64,000 nt of DNA from a bacterium 0.1xD8-71 (GCA_003612405.1 RAYR01000014.1:1-64000), one strand, 5' to 3'; shown: positions 25,821 through 33,937, counted from the stretch's first letter. A program made the numbers and translations. The notes: generated from the letters alone by a model not told the origin.

Positions 25821-25933
25821 CGCTTGTTGTTTCTCTTATCGAGAAAGGCAAGCAACGCAACAATTAAGCTACCAAAGGACATCAGCAATGCTAATATTCC
25901 AATGAAAATCGAAATGATTTCAAAAGCTGTCAT
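25814..25933 (-). CDS. Holin-like small membrane toxin (TxpA/BsrG type)
   Basis: 39 residues, too short for ordinary gene calling. One transmembrane helix (IFIGILALLMSFGSLIVALL, about residues 9-28) is followed by a basic tail (DKRNNKRK). This is the form of the putative holin-like toxins of Firmicutes type I systems. GGAGG sits 8 bp before ATG, and a 17-bp-spacer promoter lies upstream (26025-26053). The 3' end faces the small RNA at 25677-25818. It would stabilise IME-B against loss. Confidence 0.72.
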   Translation of the reverse strand: MTAFEIISIFIGILALLMSFGSLIVALLAFLDKRNNKRK

Positions 25934-26024
25934 CGGCACCACCTCCCTTCCTATGTATTCCGGCACGCCGGTTTTCATAAACTCGGGAGGCTACCACCCT
26001 GTCATGGGTACTTTCCGTAGATGT

Positions 26025-26053
26025 ATTGTAACACGAAGATATATGAATGGCAA
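26025..26053 (-). promoter_or_regulatory. Promoter of the type I toxin mRNA
   Basis: On the minus strand TTGCCA (26048-26053) and TACAAT (26025-26030) are 17 bp apart. The leader of about 85 nt contains hairpin-forming ACCGGCGTGCCGG. Confidence 0.6.
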
Positions 26054-26199
26054 TTAGTTCTTTAAATTTGTTTGCAGGTATCACGATACCCGCCCCAAAT
26101 CCAGTATTCATCAAATAATTAGAGCCATTTTAGAGCCAACAGGCAAAAAGCAATCCCGGAAACGCCTATTTTATCAGCATTTCCGGGATTTTATCCGTT

Positions 26200-26209
26200 A
26201 CTCGAACTC
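26200..26209. repeat. IME attachment core between IME-A and IME-B
   Basis: ACTCGAACTC. The IME-B side carries the TAGAGCCA-containing end (26120-26162) and a CCCGGAAA/TTTCCGGG stem (26154-26188). Confidence 0.75.
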
Positions 26210-26526
26210 GGCGTGTTCTTTATTATTATTAACTGTATTTGTTTAGGTTTTATGCGAATACACGCCCATTTTTACATCAATTACATCATTTATTATGGCT
26301 TGCTGATTTTCTGTTGCCAAAATGTTGCCACGCATTTATTATAGCAAATCCCGGTAATTTGGCAACCTATTTTTGAAATGTTACGGATTAAAAGCCGTTT
26401 TCAATGATAAAAGTACAGAATATCTCCTACGTTCATTTTATAGTTGTAAGTTCACGCAAAATAAAGCTCTCATAACGTCTAATGCGTAACACGACGATAC
26501 CTCTTTTCTCCTTATCTATCCTTAAT
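26210..26526. other. Non-coding end of IME-A
   Basis: No gene. It contains TTGCCAAAATGTTGCCACGC and GGCAAC repeats that may be integrase arm sites. Similar TTGCCAAAT lies at the other end (34601). Confidence 0.4.
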
Positions 26527-26546
26527 ACATGGTGCTAGCACCATGT
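26527..26546. repeat. 20-bp palindrome, copy 5 of 5
   Basis: ACATGGTGCTAGCACCATGT, 61 bp downstream of the GNAT stop (26607). On the minus strand TTCTTCCTTA precedes it and TAAGGAGAA follows. Confidence 0.92.
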
Positions 26547-26606
26547 ATATATAATCAATAAGGAAGAACAATTTTCCGCTACCATCACTACACTATAAAC
26601 GTGAAG

Positions 26607-27119
26607 CTATATTTCCGTTCTCAGTAAAGAATACATCTTCATGTCGATAACTTTACCGTTTTTTACAGCATTGCTTCTCAATGTACCCTCATACTGGAAT
26701 CCCACTTTTTCAAGCACTCTACAAGACGCTGCATTGTATGCAAATGGCTCTGCGTAAATACGGATAATATCACTCTTTTCAAAAACATATTCACACATTT
26801 GCGTTACCGCTTCAGTCATTAAACCTTTACCCCAGTATTTCTCGGCAATATAGTATCCCAACTCGGCAGTCTGCCTATGAATATTGTCCTGTCGAAAAAC
26901 GCCAATGCTTCCCACCGCCTTGTCATCTACTGTAATAGCAAAAGCAAAAGTTTCATTTTCATCTGCGGAAATCATAGAAGAAATATAATCTATTCCGTCC
27001 TGCTCTGTATAGGGATAAGGCATTCCGTCCCGAAGATTATCTTGTATCTTTCTGTTGGAGAGAGCCATTGCCAAATCTTTTGCATCTGATAGTTTCCATT
27101 TTCTTATTTTACAAATCAT
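26607..27119 (-). CDS. GNAT acetyltransferase (RimJ/RimL-like)
   Basis: 170 residues: start RKWKLSDAKDLAMALSNRKI, central AVGSIGVFRQDNIHRQTAEL, acetyl-CoA loop YWGKGLMTEAVTQM, and C-terminal NAASCRVLEKVGFQYEGTLR. The form is that of RimJ/RimL-type enzymes that acetylate protein N-termini or small amines. It overlaps the kinase gene by 4 bp (ATGA). A degenerate copy of this pair lies at 7359-8048, so the two genes travel together. Confidence 0.88.
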   Translation of the reverse strand: MICKIRKWKLSDAKDLAMALSNRKIQDNLRDGMPYPYTEQDGIDYISSMISADENETFAFAITVDDKAVGSIGVFRQDNIHRQTAELGYYIAEKYWGKGLMTEAVTQMCEYVFEKSDIIRIYAEPFAYNAASCRVLEKVGFQYEGTLRSNAVKNGKVIDMKMYSLLRTEI

Positions 27120-27670
27120 TTTTTATTCCCCATTTCTTTAGCAAATAAATTTTTACCCTGCATAAGTGTTATAATCAAGTTCGTATTCTCATCAATGGAC
27201 TTTGTTCCATCAATCCGCATAACCGGGCATTTCAAGGACTTTACCCATTCTTCAACAGTACTTTCATTTCTGGATTCAACAAAGCGAAAAAATTTTTCTT
27301 CCTGCTCAAACAAATCCCCGTCCGATAACATTCTATTACCGAACTTCTGAAAAGAACGATCTTTCACTCGCTGCAATCTAATATCCCGTGGAACATCAAG
27401 CAATATGGCACATTGAAAAAATGAATATAACTCTTCTCCATAATCTCCTTTAACAGAAGCAAGAATAAAGTTTTCATGTGTTCGTATCTCACAGAGCAAT
27501 CGTTCCGCTACATCCTCACGGGTACGTGGAGAAGCATATATATAATTAGAATTTGTTTTAGGGAAATACAAATTTTCAATATCAATAAAATGGAAATGTA
27601 ACTTCTCTGCAAGAATTTTACCCAATGTACTCTTTCCACTACCATTTAATCCACATATAATAATTCCCAT
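27116..27670 (-). CDS. P-loop nucleotide kinase-like protein
   Basis: 184 residues with Walker A in MGIIICGLNGSGKSTLGKIL and an LID-like segment (DVPRDIRLQRVKDRSFQKFG). It resembles adenylate/shikimate kinase-like AAA_18 proteins that phosphorylate small molecules. Together with the coupled GNAT gene it suggests a small-molecule or antibiotic-modifying pair (inference). The ATG at 27670 has AAGGAG 9 bp upstream. Confidence 0.8.
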   Translation of the reverse strand: MGIIICGLNGSGKSTLGKILAEKLHFHFIDIENLYFPKTNSNYIYASPRTREDVAERLLCEIRTHENFILASVKGDYGEELYSFFQCAILLDVPRDIRLQRVKDRSFQKFGNRMLSDGDLFEQEEKFFRFVESRNESTVEEWVKSLKCPVMRIDGTKSIDENTNLIITLMQGKNLFAKEMGNKK

Positions 27671-27743
27671 AAAATCTCCTTAAGCAACTTCTGGGTTATC
27701 AAGCTCTTTGCAAGCTCAAATTTGGCACTACACATATATCCTC

Positions 27744-28226
27744 TTATTCAAGAACATACTCATAGCAACAATCCTCTTTTGTAGTACCTTCTATTATGCA
27801 CATTTTTCCACTATTGACAAAGCCATTATCTTCATAAAACGTTCTAGCTTTTATGTTATCTTTTATAACCCATAATACTATTTTATGAACTCCTTTTTTT
27901 CTTACTTGCTGAATCAGATATTTTATTAAAAGTGTTCCTATCCCCTGTCCTACAAAAAAAGGTTCAACATAAAAATCCGTAATCTCAATTGTCTTATCAC
28001 CTATAGAATGTCCGTTTATTATCCCTTTGATAATTCCATCATCATATAATAGCATTCCATCTAATCTATCTGGATTATTTTTATATTCTTCATATAAACG
28101 AACAACCTGCAACTCGTTAAATGACACATAATCATTTTCAAATATAGGTCTATATGCAACCCTTTTTCCAAACACAATAATCTCGGCTATCCTTGAAATA
28201 TCCTGTTTATTAGCTTGTCTAATCAT
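27744..28226 (-). CDS. GNAT acetyltransferase
   Basis: 160 residues: MIRQANKQDISRIAEIIVFG start, EITDFYVEPFFVGQGIGTLL acetyl-CoA binding loop, and NIKARTFYEDNGFVNSGK motif before the C-terminus. A complete GNAT fold; the substrate is unknown. One of three GNAT genes in a row on the minus strand in IME-A, with a 73-bp gap to the kinase. Confidence 0.87.
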   Translation of the reverse strand: MIRQANKQDISRIAEIIVFGKRVAYRPIFENDYVSFNELQVVRLYEEYKNNPDRLDGMLLYDDGIIKGIINGHSIGDKTIEITDFYVEPFFVGQGIGTLLIKYLIQQVRKKGVHKIVLWVIKDNIKARTFYEDNGFVNSGKMCIIEGTTKEDCCYEYVLE

Positions 28227-28288
28227 GTATGATTACCTCATTACTTGTACAAATTTCAAATTATTTACAAATAGACATATGAATGTTT

Positions 28289-28735
28289 CTATATTTCGCT
28301 AAACAGATAAACCATTTCTATCATATTATCCTCAATAATTCCTGTTTCCACAAATCCGACAGACGTGTATAAATGTTTTGCAATTTCATTACCCAAGAGA
28401 ACTCCTGTATATACTTCTCTTACATTGAATTTTTCTCTCAAATATGTAATTCCGCACGTCAACGCTTCTTTGCCATATCCTTTTTTCTGATATTGTTTAT
28501 CTATCATAAATTTCCATAACGTATATTGGCTTCTAGGTTTATAATATCCTAACATAATAAATCCAACTAATGTATCACCAACATATGCTGCAAAAGGAAA
28601 AGCTGTTTCACGATAAACATATGCCTGCGCTAATGCATGAGCAGTTGATGATACAAACTTGTCTTGATATTCAAATATCTGTAAATTTAACACATCTTCA
28701 AGGTTATCCGATGTAATTTCTCTAAGTTCAACCAT
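28289..28735 (-). CDS. GNAT acetyltransferase (spermidine-acetyltransferase-like)
   Basis: 148 residues from ATG 28735, chosen because AGGAG lies 7 bp upstream; the in-frame start at 28780 has none. MVELREITSDNLEDVLNLQI and LWKFMIDKQYQKKGYGKEAL (acetyl-CoA loop) with NEIAKHLYTSVGFVETG resemble the SpeG/BltD-like polyamine acetyltransferase group. Function inferred from form only. Confidence 0.85.
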   Translation of the reverse strand: MVELREITSDNLEDVLNLQIFEYQDKFVSSTAHALAQAYVYRETAFPFAAYVGDTLVGFIMLGYYKPRSQYTLWKFMIDKQYQKKGYGKEALTCGITYLREKFNVREVYTGVLLGNEIAKHLYTSVGFVETGIIEDNMIEMVYLFSEI

Positions 28736-28856
28736 ATTGTTACTCCTATAACTTCTTATTTTGCAGTTTCGTAAATTCATTTATTTGAGTATACCACTTC
28801 TTATTTTTATTTTCCACAAAAATATAGGGCATAGCAACCGCCACACCCCATATTTC

Positions 28857-29171
28857 TTATCGTTCTAGCGACTTCTCTATTTTCTCTTTCTGCCCTTTCA
28901 AATCATTCTGCTTTTCGTACAGACTGTTACGCTCCTTGCACAATTCTTTCATGCGCTCCAACTGCGCCCTCACTCCCTCACGGCAATCTGGCTCTATCTT
29001 TTTATATTCCCCGGTAAGATTACGGATTATATTATTGTTTTCTTTTATCTGCTCTGACAGGCATACCCAATCTATCAGATTTTGCACTTCTTTGTCCGTT
29101 TCGTAAAGGTCTGTATCTGCCACTATTTTAGCACACAGCCGTATCATAACTTTCTTTTCCATATCCGTCAT
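28857..29171 (-). CDS. Mobilization-associated small ORF (IME-A)
   Basis: 104 residues of charged helical protein (start MTDMEKKVMIRLCAKIVADT, end KGQKEKIEKSLER), 20 bp downstream of the relaxase stop and co-directional. IME-B has two rearranged copies at 18011 and 18231, and a 3' scrap survives at 8450, so it belongs to the element backbone. No known domain; an accessory to the relaxase is a reasonable guess. Confidence 0.7.
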   Translation of the reverse strand: MTDMEKKVMIRLCAKIVADTDLYETDKEVQNLIDWVCLSEQIKENNNIIRNLTGEYKKIEPDCREGVRAQLERMKELCKERNSLYEKQNDLKGQKEKIEKSLER

Positions 29172-29190
29172 ATCCTATCAATCCCCTTTC

Positions 29191-30561
29191 CTACCTACTC
29201 ATTTCATAGGCACGTTTCGGGCGTTTCTTTGCCCTTTCTGCCTGCTCTAATGCCTTTGACCGTTCCACTATCGACTGCATCTGTTCTCTGCCGAAATGAC
29301 GCTCCAAACGCCCCAAATCAGATACTTTTTCCTGCAATCGGTCTATGGTGTCGCTCTGTTCCATAACCTTGTCCGTCAAGCGGCTAATCTGTTTCTGTTG
29401 TCCGTCCACTTTGGCGGTCAGCTTCTTTCCCTGCTCCGTAAGCTGTACGCACTTGATAGTCAGATTTTTAACGACTTCTTTCAATTTCTCCACAAGTGGA
29501 AGTGCTTTTTTATCATGGTAATTTTTTGCGCTCATCAATGCTCCCGGCTCTGCTAACTGCCATTTCACATCTTCATCATAGGCGTGTATATTTCTCTCCA
29601 TGACTTCTTTTGACTGTACCATTTTGTTAAGTTCCTGCTGTAACTTTTTCTGCTGTTTCTCCAACTTTTCGTTTTCGGATAACAATTTTTCCTTATCCTC
29701 TGCCAATGTTTCCGTCTGCTCTTTTAACAGATGGTTTGTTGCGGTAAGTTCTGATACTTCCTGCCGGATCACTTCGCCCTCTTTGCGTATCTGCTCCGTT
29801 TCCTGCCCTGCCGCTATCTGCTGATGAAGAATGTCAGATAATTCCTCTTTACTGCCGGAGATTGTCTGTTCCAGTTTTGCAACCTCTTTCTGCCGCTCCT
29901 GCTTCTCAAAATCCAGTACGGACAAATGCTTGTTATGTGTGCCTAGCTGTTTCCACTGTACGCCATGCCGCCCCATGACTTTTGAAAGTTCCTGCTTCTC
30001 CGCTTCAATCCATTCATTCCATTCCGTCATTCCCCTTGTGCCGCCTTTGAAACCCTGTTCCGACAATGCGCCTTTGAGGGAAACTCTCGTGTCAAGTCCA
30101 CGCTTGCTGTTACGGATAAAGGGGACAAAATCAATATGAATGTGCGGTGTCTGCTCGCCCATGTGCAAGTGACTTGAAAAAACGTATAAGTTCGGATTTC
30201 TTTTCTGAAACTGCTCCATAAACTCGCATAAAATCTCTTTCGCCAACTGTCCCTCATTGCTCTGTACGTTCATATCGTCCTTGTTGCCGATTTGGAAGAT
30301 TACCTCATAAAATAATTTCTCTTGCTTGCCCCGGCGTATCTTCTCATAGTAATCATCTATCTTTCGGTCACTCCGTTTCTGCTTTGCGTTGTAGCGTTCC
30401 AGTGCTTCATCAAAAAGAGTATGGTAGACCTCTTTTATATCCGAGTGGCAAAATTCCACGTTATCCCGGCTTCGTTCCTTATCTACATTTTTAGCTGTAA
30501 AGGCTCTTGTATTGTGGTTGACCGAACCTTTCCCCATCATACCGCTAATCGTCCTTTCCAA
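29191..30561 (-). CDS. mobV: MobV-family relaxase of IME-A
   Basis: 456 residues if translation starts at TTG 30561, which has GGAGG 9 bp upstream and matches the IME-B start (ERTISGMMGKGSVNHN versus KRTISVMTGKGSVNHN). The ATG at 30579 overlaps that ribosome-binding site and is unlikely. The histidine motif FSSHLHMGEQTPHIHIDFVP is intact except that the acidic position of HMDE reads HMGE. The N-terminal domain differs clearly from IME-B, while the coiled-coil tail after about residue 215 is nearly identical, so the two genes have exchanged 3' halves. An oriT candidate is upstream. Confidence 0.88.
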   Translation of the reverse strand: MERTISGMMGKGSVNHNTRAFTAKNVDKERSRDNVEFCHSDIKEVYHTLFDEALERYNAKQKRSDRKIDDYYEKIRRGKQEKLFYEVIFQIGNKDDMNVQSNEGQLAKEILCEFMEQFQKRNPNLYVFSSHLHMGEQTPHIHIDFVPFIRNSKRGLDTRVSLKGALSEQGFKGGTRGMTEWNEWIEAEKQELSKVMGRHGVQWKQLGTHNKHLSVLDFEKQERQKEVAKLEQTISGSKEELSDILHQQIAAGQETEQIRKEGEVIRQEVSELTATNHLLKEQTETLAEDKEKLLSENEKLEKQQKKLQQELNKMVQSKEVMERNIHAYDEDVKWQLAEPGALMSAKNYHDKKALPLVEKLKEVVKNLTIKCVQLTEQGKKLTAKVDGQQKQISRLTDKVMEQSDTIDRLQEKVSDLGRLERHFGREQMQSIVERSKALEQAERAKKRPKRAYEMSR

Positions 30562-30594
30562 TAGGCATATCCTCCACATTCTATATACTGATTT

Positions 30595-30700
30595 TACTGC
30601 GCCGACAGGCGCAAGGCTTTGTTACTTTCCCGAAAGTAACGCAAAAGCACTTTCGACAGGCTACGCTCTATCAAAAGTGCCTTTGCGCCCTGCCGGGGGC
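30595..30700. other. oriT: Candidate origin of transfer (IME-A)
   Basis: GCGCC-GACA-GGCGC (30599-30612) and GTTACTTTC-CC-GAAAGTAAC (30621-30640), then GCAAAAGCACTTTCG and TTTGCGCCCTGCCGGGGGC. Same layout as 20190-20300 in IME-B. Confidence 0.55.
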
Positions 30701-30839
30701 AAGCTGTCCGTTGGACAGCATACCGTCCTTGCGGACGGTGAGCGGCTTTTCGCCGCTTTACTGCTCCCCCATGCGTCGGTTTGCGTCGATAGCGTCGGTA
30801 TTTTCTACACCGCCCCGCTATCAAAAATACCGTCGCACT

Positions 30840-31973
30840 TTACGCTTTCGGCTCCAGCCGTTTCAGAATGATTTTTCTCTCATGCCCCCGCTTATTGTCA
30901 TAGAAAATGCCGTAGTCATTAAGCAACTGGCTGTTCACTACATTTAATCTCCGGGAAAGTACGTTAGCCGACAACTGCATATCCGGCAACTGTTTCAGAA
31001 GTTCCGTTGCCGTCCCCTCCCATTCCTGCATTTCCTCTGTCAGAAATTCGTTGATTGCTTCCAGTAATGGATTGGGCGGCTGTTTCCACAATTCCGTTTC
31101 CGCTTTCTGAAATTTCCAAATACACTGTTCACGGTCAAACTCTATAGTCAGTTCTTAATCGGGCTGGTCACGCCCTACAATATCCATGACTGCCGTGTTA
31201 TCCGTGCGCTTTTTCTTGTGCATGATAAACGCCCCGTCTGCCGCACCGAGAAGCCCGTTTGTGCCGGAAATCATATCGAAGCTGTCCTCTGACTCCAGCT
31301 TGCGGGTATGATGAACCACCAACAGGCAGACACCATATTTATCACTGAATGATTTTAACTTTGTCACTATCTCATAGTCACTGGAATAGCTGTACCTGTC
31401 CCCGCCGACCTCACGCACCTTTTGGAGCGTATCAATGATAATCAGCCTTGCGTCCTTATGCTCTTTTATAAATCCCTCTAATTCGCCGTCCAGTCCCTCA
31501 TTCAGTGTCTTTGCCTGCGTTGCAAAAAATAAATTGTCCGCACACTCCACGCCAAACATGACGGACAGCCGCCGCTGAAGCCTTGCGTAATCATCTTCCA
31601 GTGCAAGGTATAATACCGTCCCTTTTCGGACGGGATAATTCCACAGCGGAAGCCCCATAGCCACATGATAGGCAAGCTGCCCCATAAAGAACGATTTCCC
31701 CACTTTCGGCGCACCAACAAAGAGATAAGTGCCGCTATACAGAAAGCCTTCCACCACAGGCGTTCTCGGCGGGTAGACCGTATCATACAGTTCTGTCATG
31801 GAAACGGTTTGAAGCCCGCCGCCCCGCCCGGATTTCTCCGGGCAATTTGTGGCTTGCAGATTGTTTTTTGCTGTTTCATTTGTTATAATTTCAGTGTGAT
31901 TTTTCATATTCGGCTGTTCCCCATCTGCGCCAACAGATGATACGGGAGCAGTCGTTTTTATTTTATTTGTCAT
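30840..31973 (-). pseudogene. RepA-like AAA ATPase of IME-A, interrupted by one stop codon
   Basis: Residues 1-272 carry Walker A (LFVGAPKVGKSFF), Walker B (DARLIIIDTLQKV) and the VVHHTRKLES motif of RepA/RecA-like hexameric ATPases. At 31155-31157 a TAA follows GRDQPD. The same frame then continues without change (ELTIEFDREQCIWKFQKAET to the end at 30840), giving 377 residues if read through. CAA to TAA is the likely single change. The ATG overlaps the MobC-like stop. The IME-B counterpart is also broken, by a different event. Confidence 0.75.
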
Positions 31974-32293
31974 TCATCTTCCCCTTTCAGTCCGTCCAAA
32001 GTAATTGCGATTACCTGTAACGTGTAGAGCAGTTCGTCATTGTCCGGGCTTACGCTTTCGATGCGCTTCAATTCCTCATAAATTGCCGTCATCTGATTTT
32101 TCAGTGCTTTATACACCCTCGGATTGCCCTGCACCACAACGTCCCGGCATAAGAGCCGCCTTGTGATGTAATCCTGCTTTGTCAGTCCCGACAACGCCAC
32201 CAAATCATTCAATAGCTTTGCTTCTTCATCAGATACCCGGAACGCCACCGTATGATTGCGCCATCTTCCTTTGTAATCCAGTGATTTTTCCAT
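31970..32293 (-). CDS. MobC-like relaxosome protein (IME-A)
   Basis: 107 residues. A ribbon-helix-helix-like start (NHTVAFRVSDEEAKLLNDLV, then ALSGLTKQDYITRRLL) is followed by a helical tail. It would act at oriT with the MobV relaxase. Overlaps the ATPase start by 4 bp and follows the integrase by 4 bp, so the int-to-ATPase genes form one coupled operon. Confidence 0.72.
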   Translation of the reverse strand: MEKSLDYKGRWRNHTVAFRVSDEEAKLLNDLVALSGLTKQDYITRRLLCRDVVVQGNPRVYKALKNQMTAIYEELKRIESVSPDNDELLYTLQVIAITLDGLKGEDE

Positions 32294-32297
32294 GTTC

Positions 32298-33434
32298 CTA
32301 ATCCTCCCTGTTTTCCGCAGGAAAATGCGACTGCCCTTGCAGGAGCAGAGGATTTTCCTCCTTTGTCATTCTCTCCATTTCCAATTTCTCCGCCATTTCT
32401 GTCTGCACCGTGGGGAACAGGTGGGCATAACGGTAAGTGATTTTCTCCGCTTCATGCCCCATGCGCTCCCCAATCGCCAGTACCGAAAATCCCATGTTGA
32501 TTAAGAGTGAAACCGCACTATGGCGAATATCATGGACACGGATTTTCTTAACGCCCGCCTGCTTCGCCCCTCGCTCCATTTCGTGATTGAGGTAGGATTT
32601 TGTAACTGTAAATAATCTTTCGTCCGGCTTGATGTCATAAAGCATTTTGATGTACTCCTGCATTTCCTCACAGAGAAACGGCGGCATTTTGATTGTGCGG
32701 TTGCTCTTTTTCGTCTTAGGGCTTGTAATAATGTCCCGCCCTTTGGAACGGTGGAAAGTCTTGCTGATTGTGACCGTCTGCTTCTCAAAATCAATATCAG
32801 CAGGCGTTAAGGCAAGGAGTTCGCCGGAACGCATACCGCACCAGTAGAGCATTTCAAACGCATAATAGGAACGGGGCTTATCCATCATGGCTTCGGAGAA
32901 TTTCAAATATTCCTCTTTCATCCAAAAGTCCATTTCCTTGACGGCTTCGCTTCCAATCGTCCCCGCCCGTCTTGCCGGATTGTAAGGCAGGTTGTAAAAG
33001 TTTACCGCATGGTTGAATATCGCCGTCAGTTGTGCGTGGATTGTCCTCAAATAATCTGCGGAATAGGGCTTGCCTTTCTCGTTCCGGTAAGCCATCAACT
33101 CATTCTGCCACGCAATCACGTCCTTTGCTTCAATTTCTACAATCTTGCGGTTTTCAAAGTACGGTAAAATCTTTGTCCGTATCACATGGCTTTTGGACTC
33201 CCAAGTGCTTTCCTTGACACGCTGTTTCTTGTCAGCTTCGTATACTTCAAAGAAACTGCCGAAAGTCATATCCAGTTTTGCGCCCTGCTTTAACATGGCT
33301 TCATGCTCCCACGCCTGCGCTTCTCTTTTGGTTGCAAATCCCCTCTTTTGTGTCTGTTTCCTCTCCCCTTTCCAGTTGGTAAAGCGGTAGATAACCCGCC
33401 ACGTTCCCGTAGCGTTGTCCTTGTATACAGCCAT
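32298..33434 (-). CDS. int: Tyrosine integrase of IME-A
   Basis: 378 residues from ATG 33434 (GGGAG 8 bp upstream). The arm-binding N-terminus is MAVYKDNATGTWRVIYRFTN and a SAM-like core-binding domain follows. The catalytic residues are visible: Arg in CGMRSGELLA, HDIRHSAVS, MGH and Tyr in ITYRYAHLFP. It belongs with the IME-B integrase (same domain order, about half identical by eye) and uses the same guaA1 target. Confidence 0.92.
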   Translation of the reverse strand: MAVYKDNATGTWRVIYRFTNWKGERKQTQKRGFATKREAQAWEHEAMLKQGAKLDMTFGSFFEVYEADKKQRVKESTWESKSHVIRTKILPYFENRKIVEIEAKDVIAWQNELMAYRNEKGKPYSADYLRTIHAQLTAIFNHAVNFYNLPYNPARRAGTIGSEAVKEMDFWMKEEYLKFSEAMMDKPRSYYAFEMLYWCGMRSGELLALTPADIDFEKQTVTISKTFHRSKGRDIITSPKTKKSNRTIKMPPFLCEEMQEYIKMLYDIKPDERLFTVTKSYLNHEMERGAKQAGVKKIRVHDIRHSAVSLLINMGFSVLAIGERMGHEAEKITYRYAHLFPTVQTEMAEKLEMERMTKEENPLLLQGQSHFPAENRED

Positions 33435-33503
33435 TCCATCATCTCCCTTCCGCATATAGCATGGATTTTGTTAGGCATCGTCCTTTGATGCCTTATAAAA
33501 TCC

Positions 33504-33689
33504 CTATATGCTTTGCTGGTAACATACTTTTTTATGAAAAAATGTAGCGTTCACACGTCCTGCCACGGTCAGATAGCCCTGTTTCTGCATTTCTGCGTTC
33601 AGTTCCCTTACAATCTGATAGGCTTTTGACTTCGACACACGCAGTTCCGCTGCCACTTCCTCCACTGTCATAAATGATTTCTCTGTCAT
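33504..33689 (-). CDS. xis: Excisionase (IME-A)
   Basis: 61 residues with the helix-turn-helix FMTVEEVAAELRVSKSKAYQ and a short beta wing (GYLTVAGRVNATFFHKK). Excisionase partner of the integrase 70 bp downstream. Controlled from the operator region at 33714-33809. Confidence 0.82.
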   Translation of the reverse strand: MTEKSFMTVEEVAAELRVSKSKAYQIVRELNAEMQKQGYLTVAGRVNATFFHKKVCYQQSI

Positions 33690-33713
33690 TCAGATACCCT
33701 CTCCCTTCTTTCC

Positions 33714-33809
33714 CTTAACTCTTTTTAGTTAAGTTATGTTGATATGATACTAAATAAATTCCGTTAAGTCAAGTGGCTTTCAAAAAAATCTTAACTTTTT
33801 TTATTTAAG
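33714..33809. promoter_or_regulatory. Paired operators between xis and the XRE regulator (IME-A)
   Basis: CTTAACTCTTTTTAGTTAAG (33714-33733) and CTTAACTTTTTTTATTTAAG (33790-33809) are 20-bp palindromes 76 bp apart. They differ completely from the ACAC/GTGT operators of IME-B, so the two repressors should not cross-regulate. Confidence 0.6.
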
Positions 33810-33937
33810 TTATTCTTGCTATTCCTATTGCACCATGTTATACTAAGTTCAACAAATTTGTTTAAGTAAAGCACAGCCTACTCAAACTGGCGCAACTTTA
33901 CAACGCAACTACACTTCACAATAACGGAGGTTTTATT

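Larger units (their letters stand above)
15062..26209. mobile_element. IME-B, integrative mobilizable element
   Basis: 11.1 kb between ACTCGAACTC at 15062 and 26200. Backbone from the guaA side: XRE regulator (23468), xis (23094), tyrosine integrase (22014), MobC-like (21628), broken RepA-like ATPase (20492-21528), oriT candidate (20190), MobV relaxase (18793), duplicated small ORFs. Cargo right of the regulator: MerR regulator, a small domain protein and a type I toxin locus. Cargo left of the relaxase: methyltransferase, yjdF, tautomerase and a type III toxin-antitoxin locus, with two palindromes. Confidence 0.8.

Noticed and set aside
25764..26057. 97-residue plus-strand ORF opposite the toxin
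   Set aside because: No start signal. It runs antisense through the 39-residue toxin, its promoter and the small-RNA terminator.
33828..33840. Sixth copy of the 20-bp palindrome
   Set aside because: Only the half-site GCACCATGT is present.
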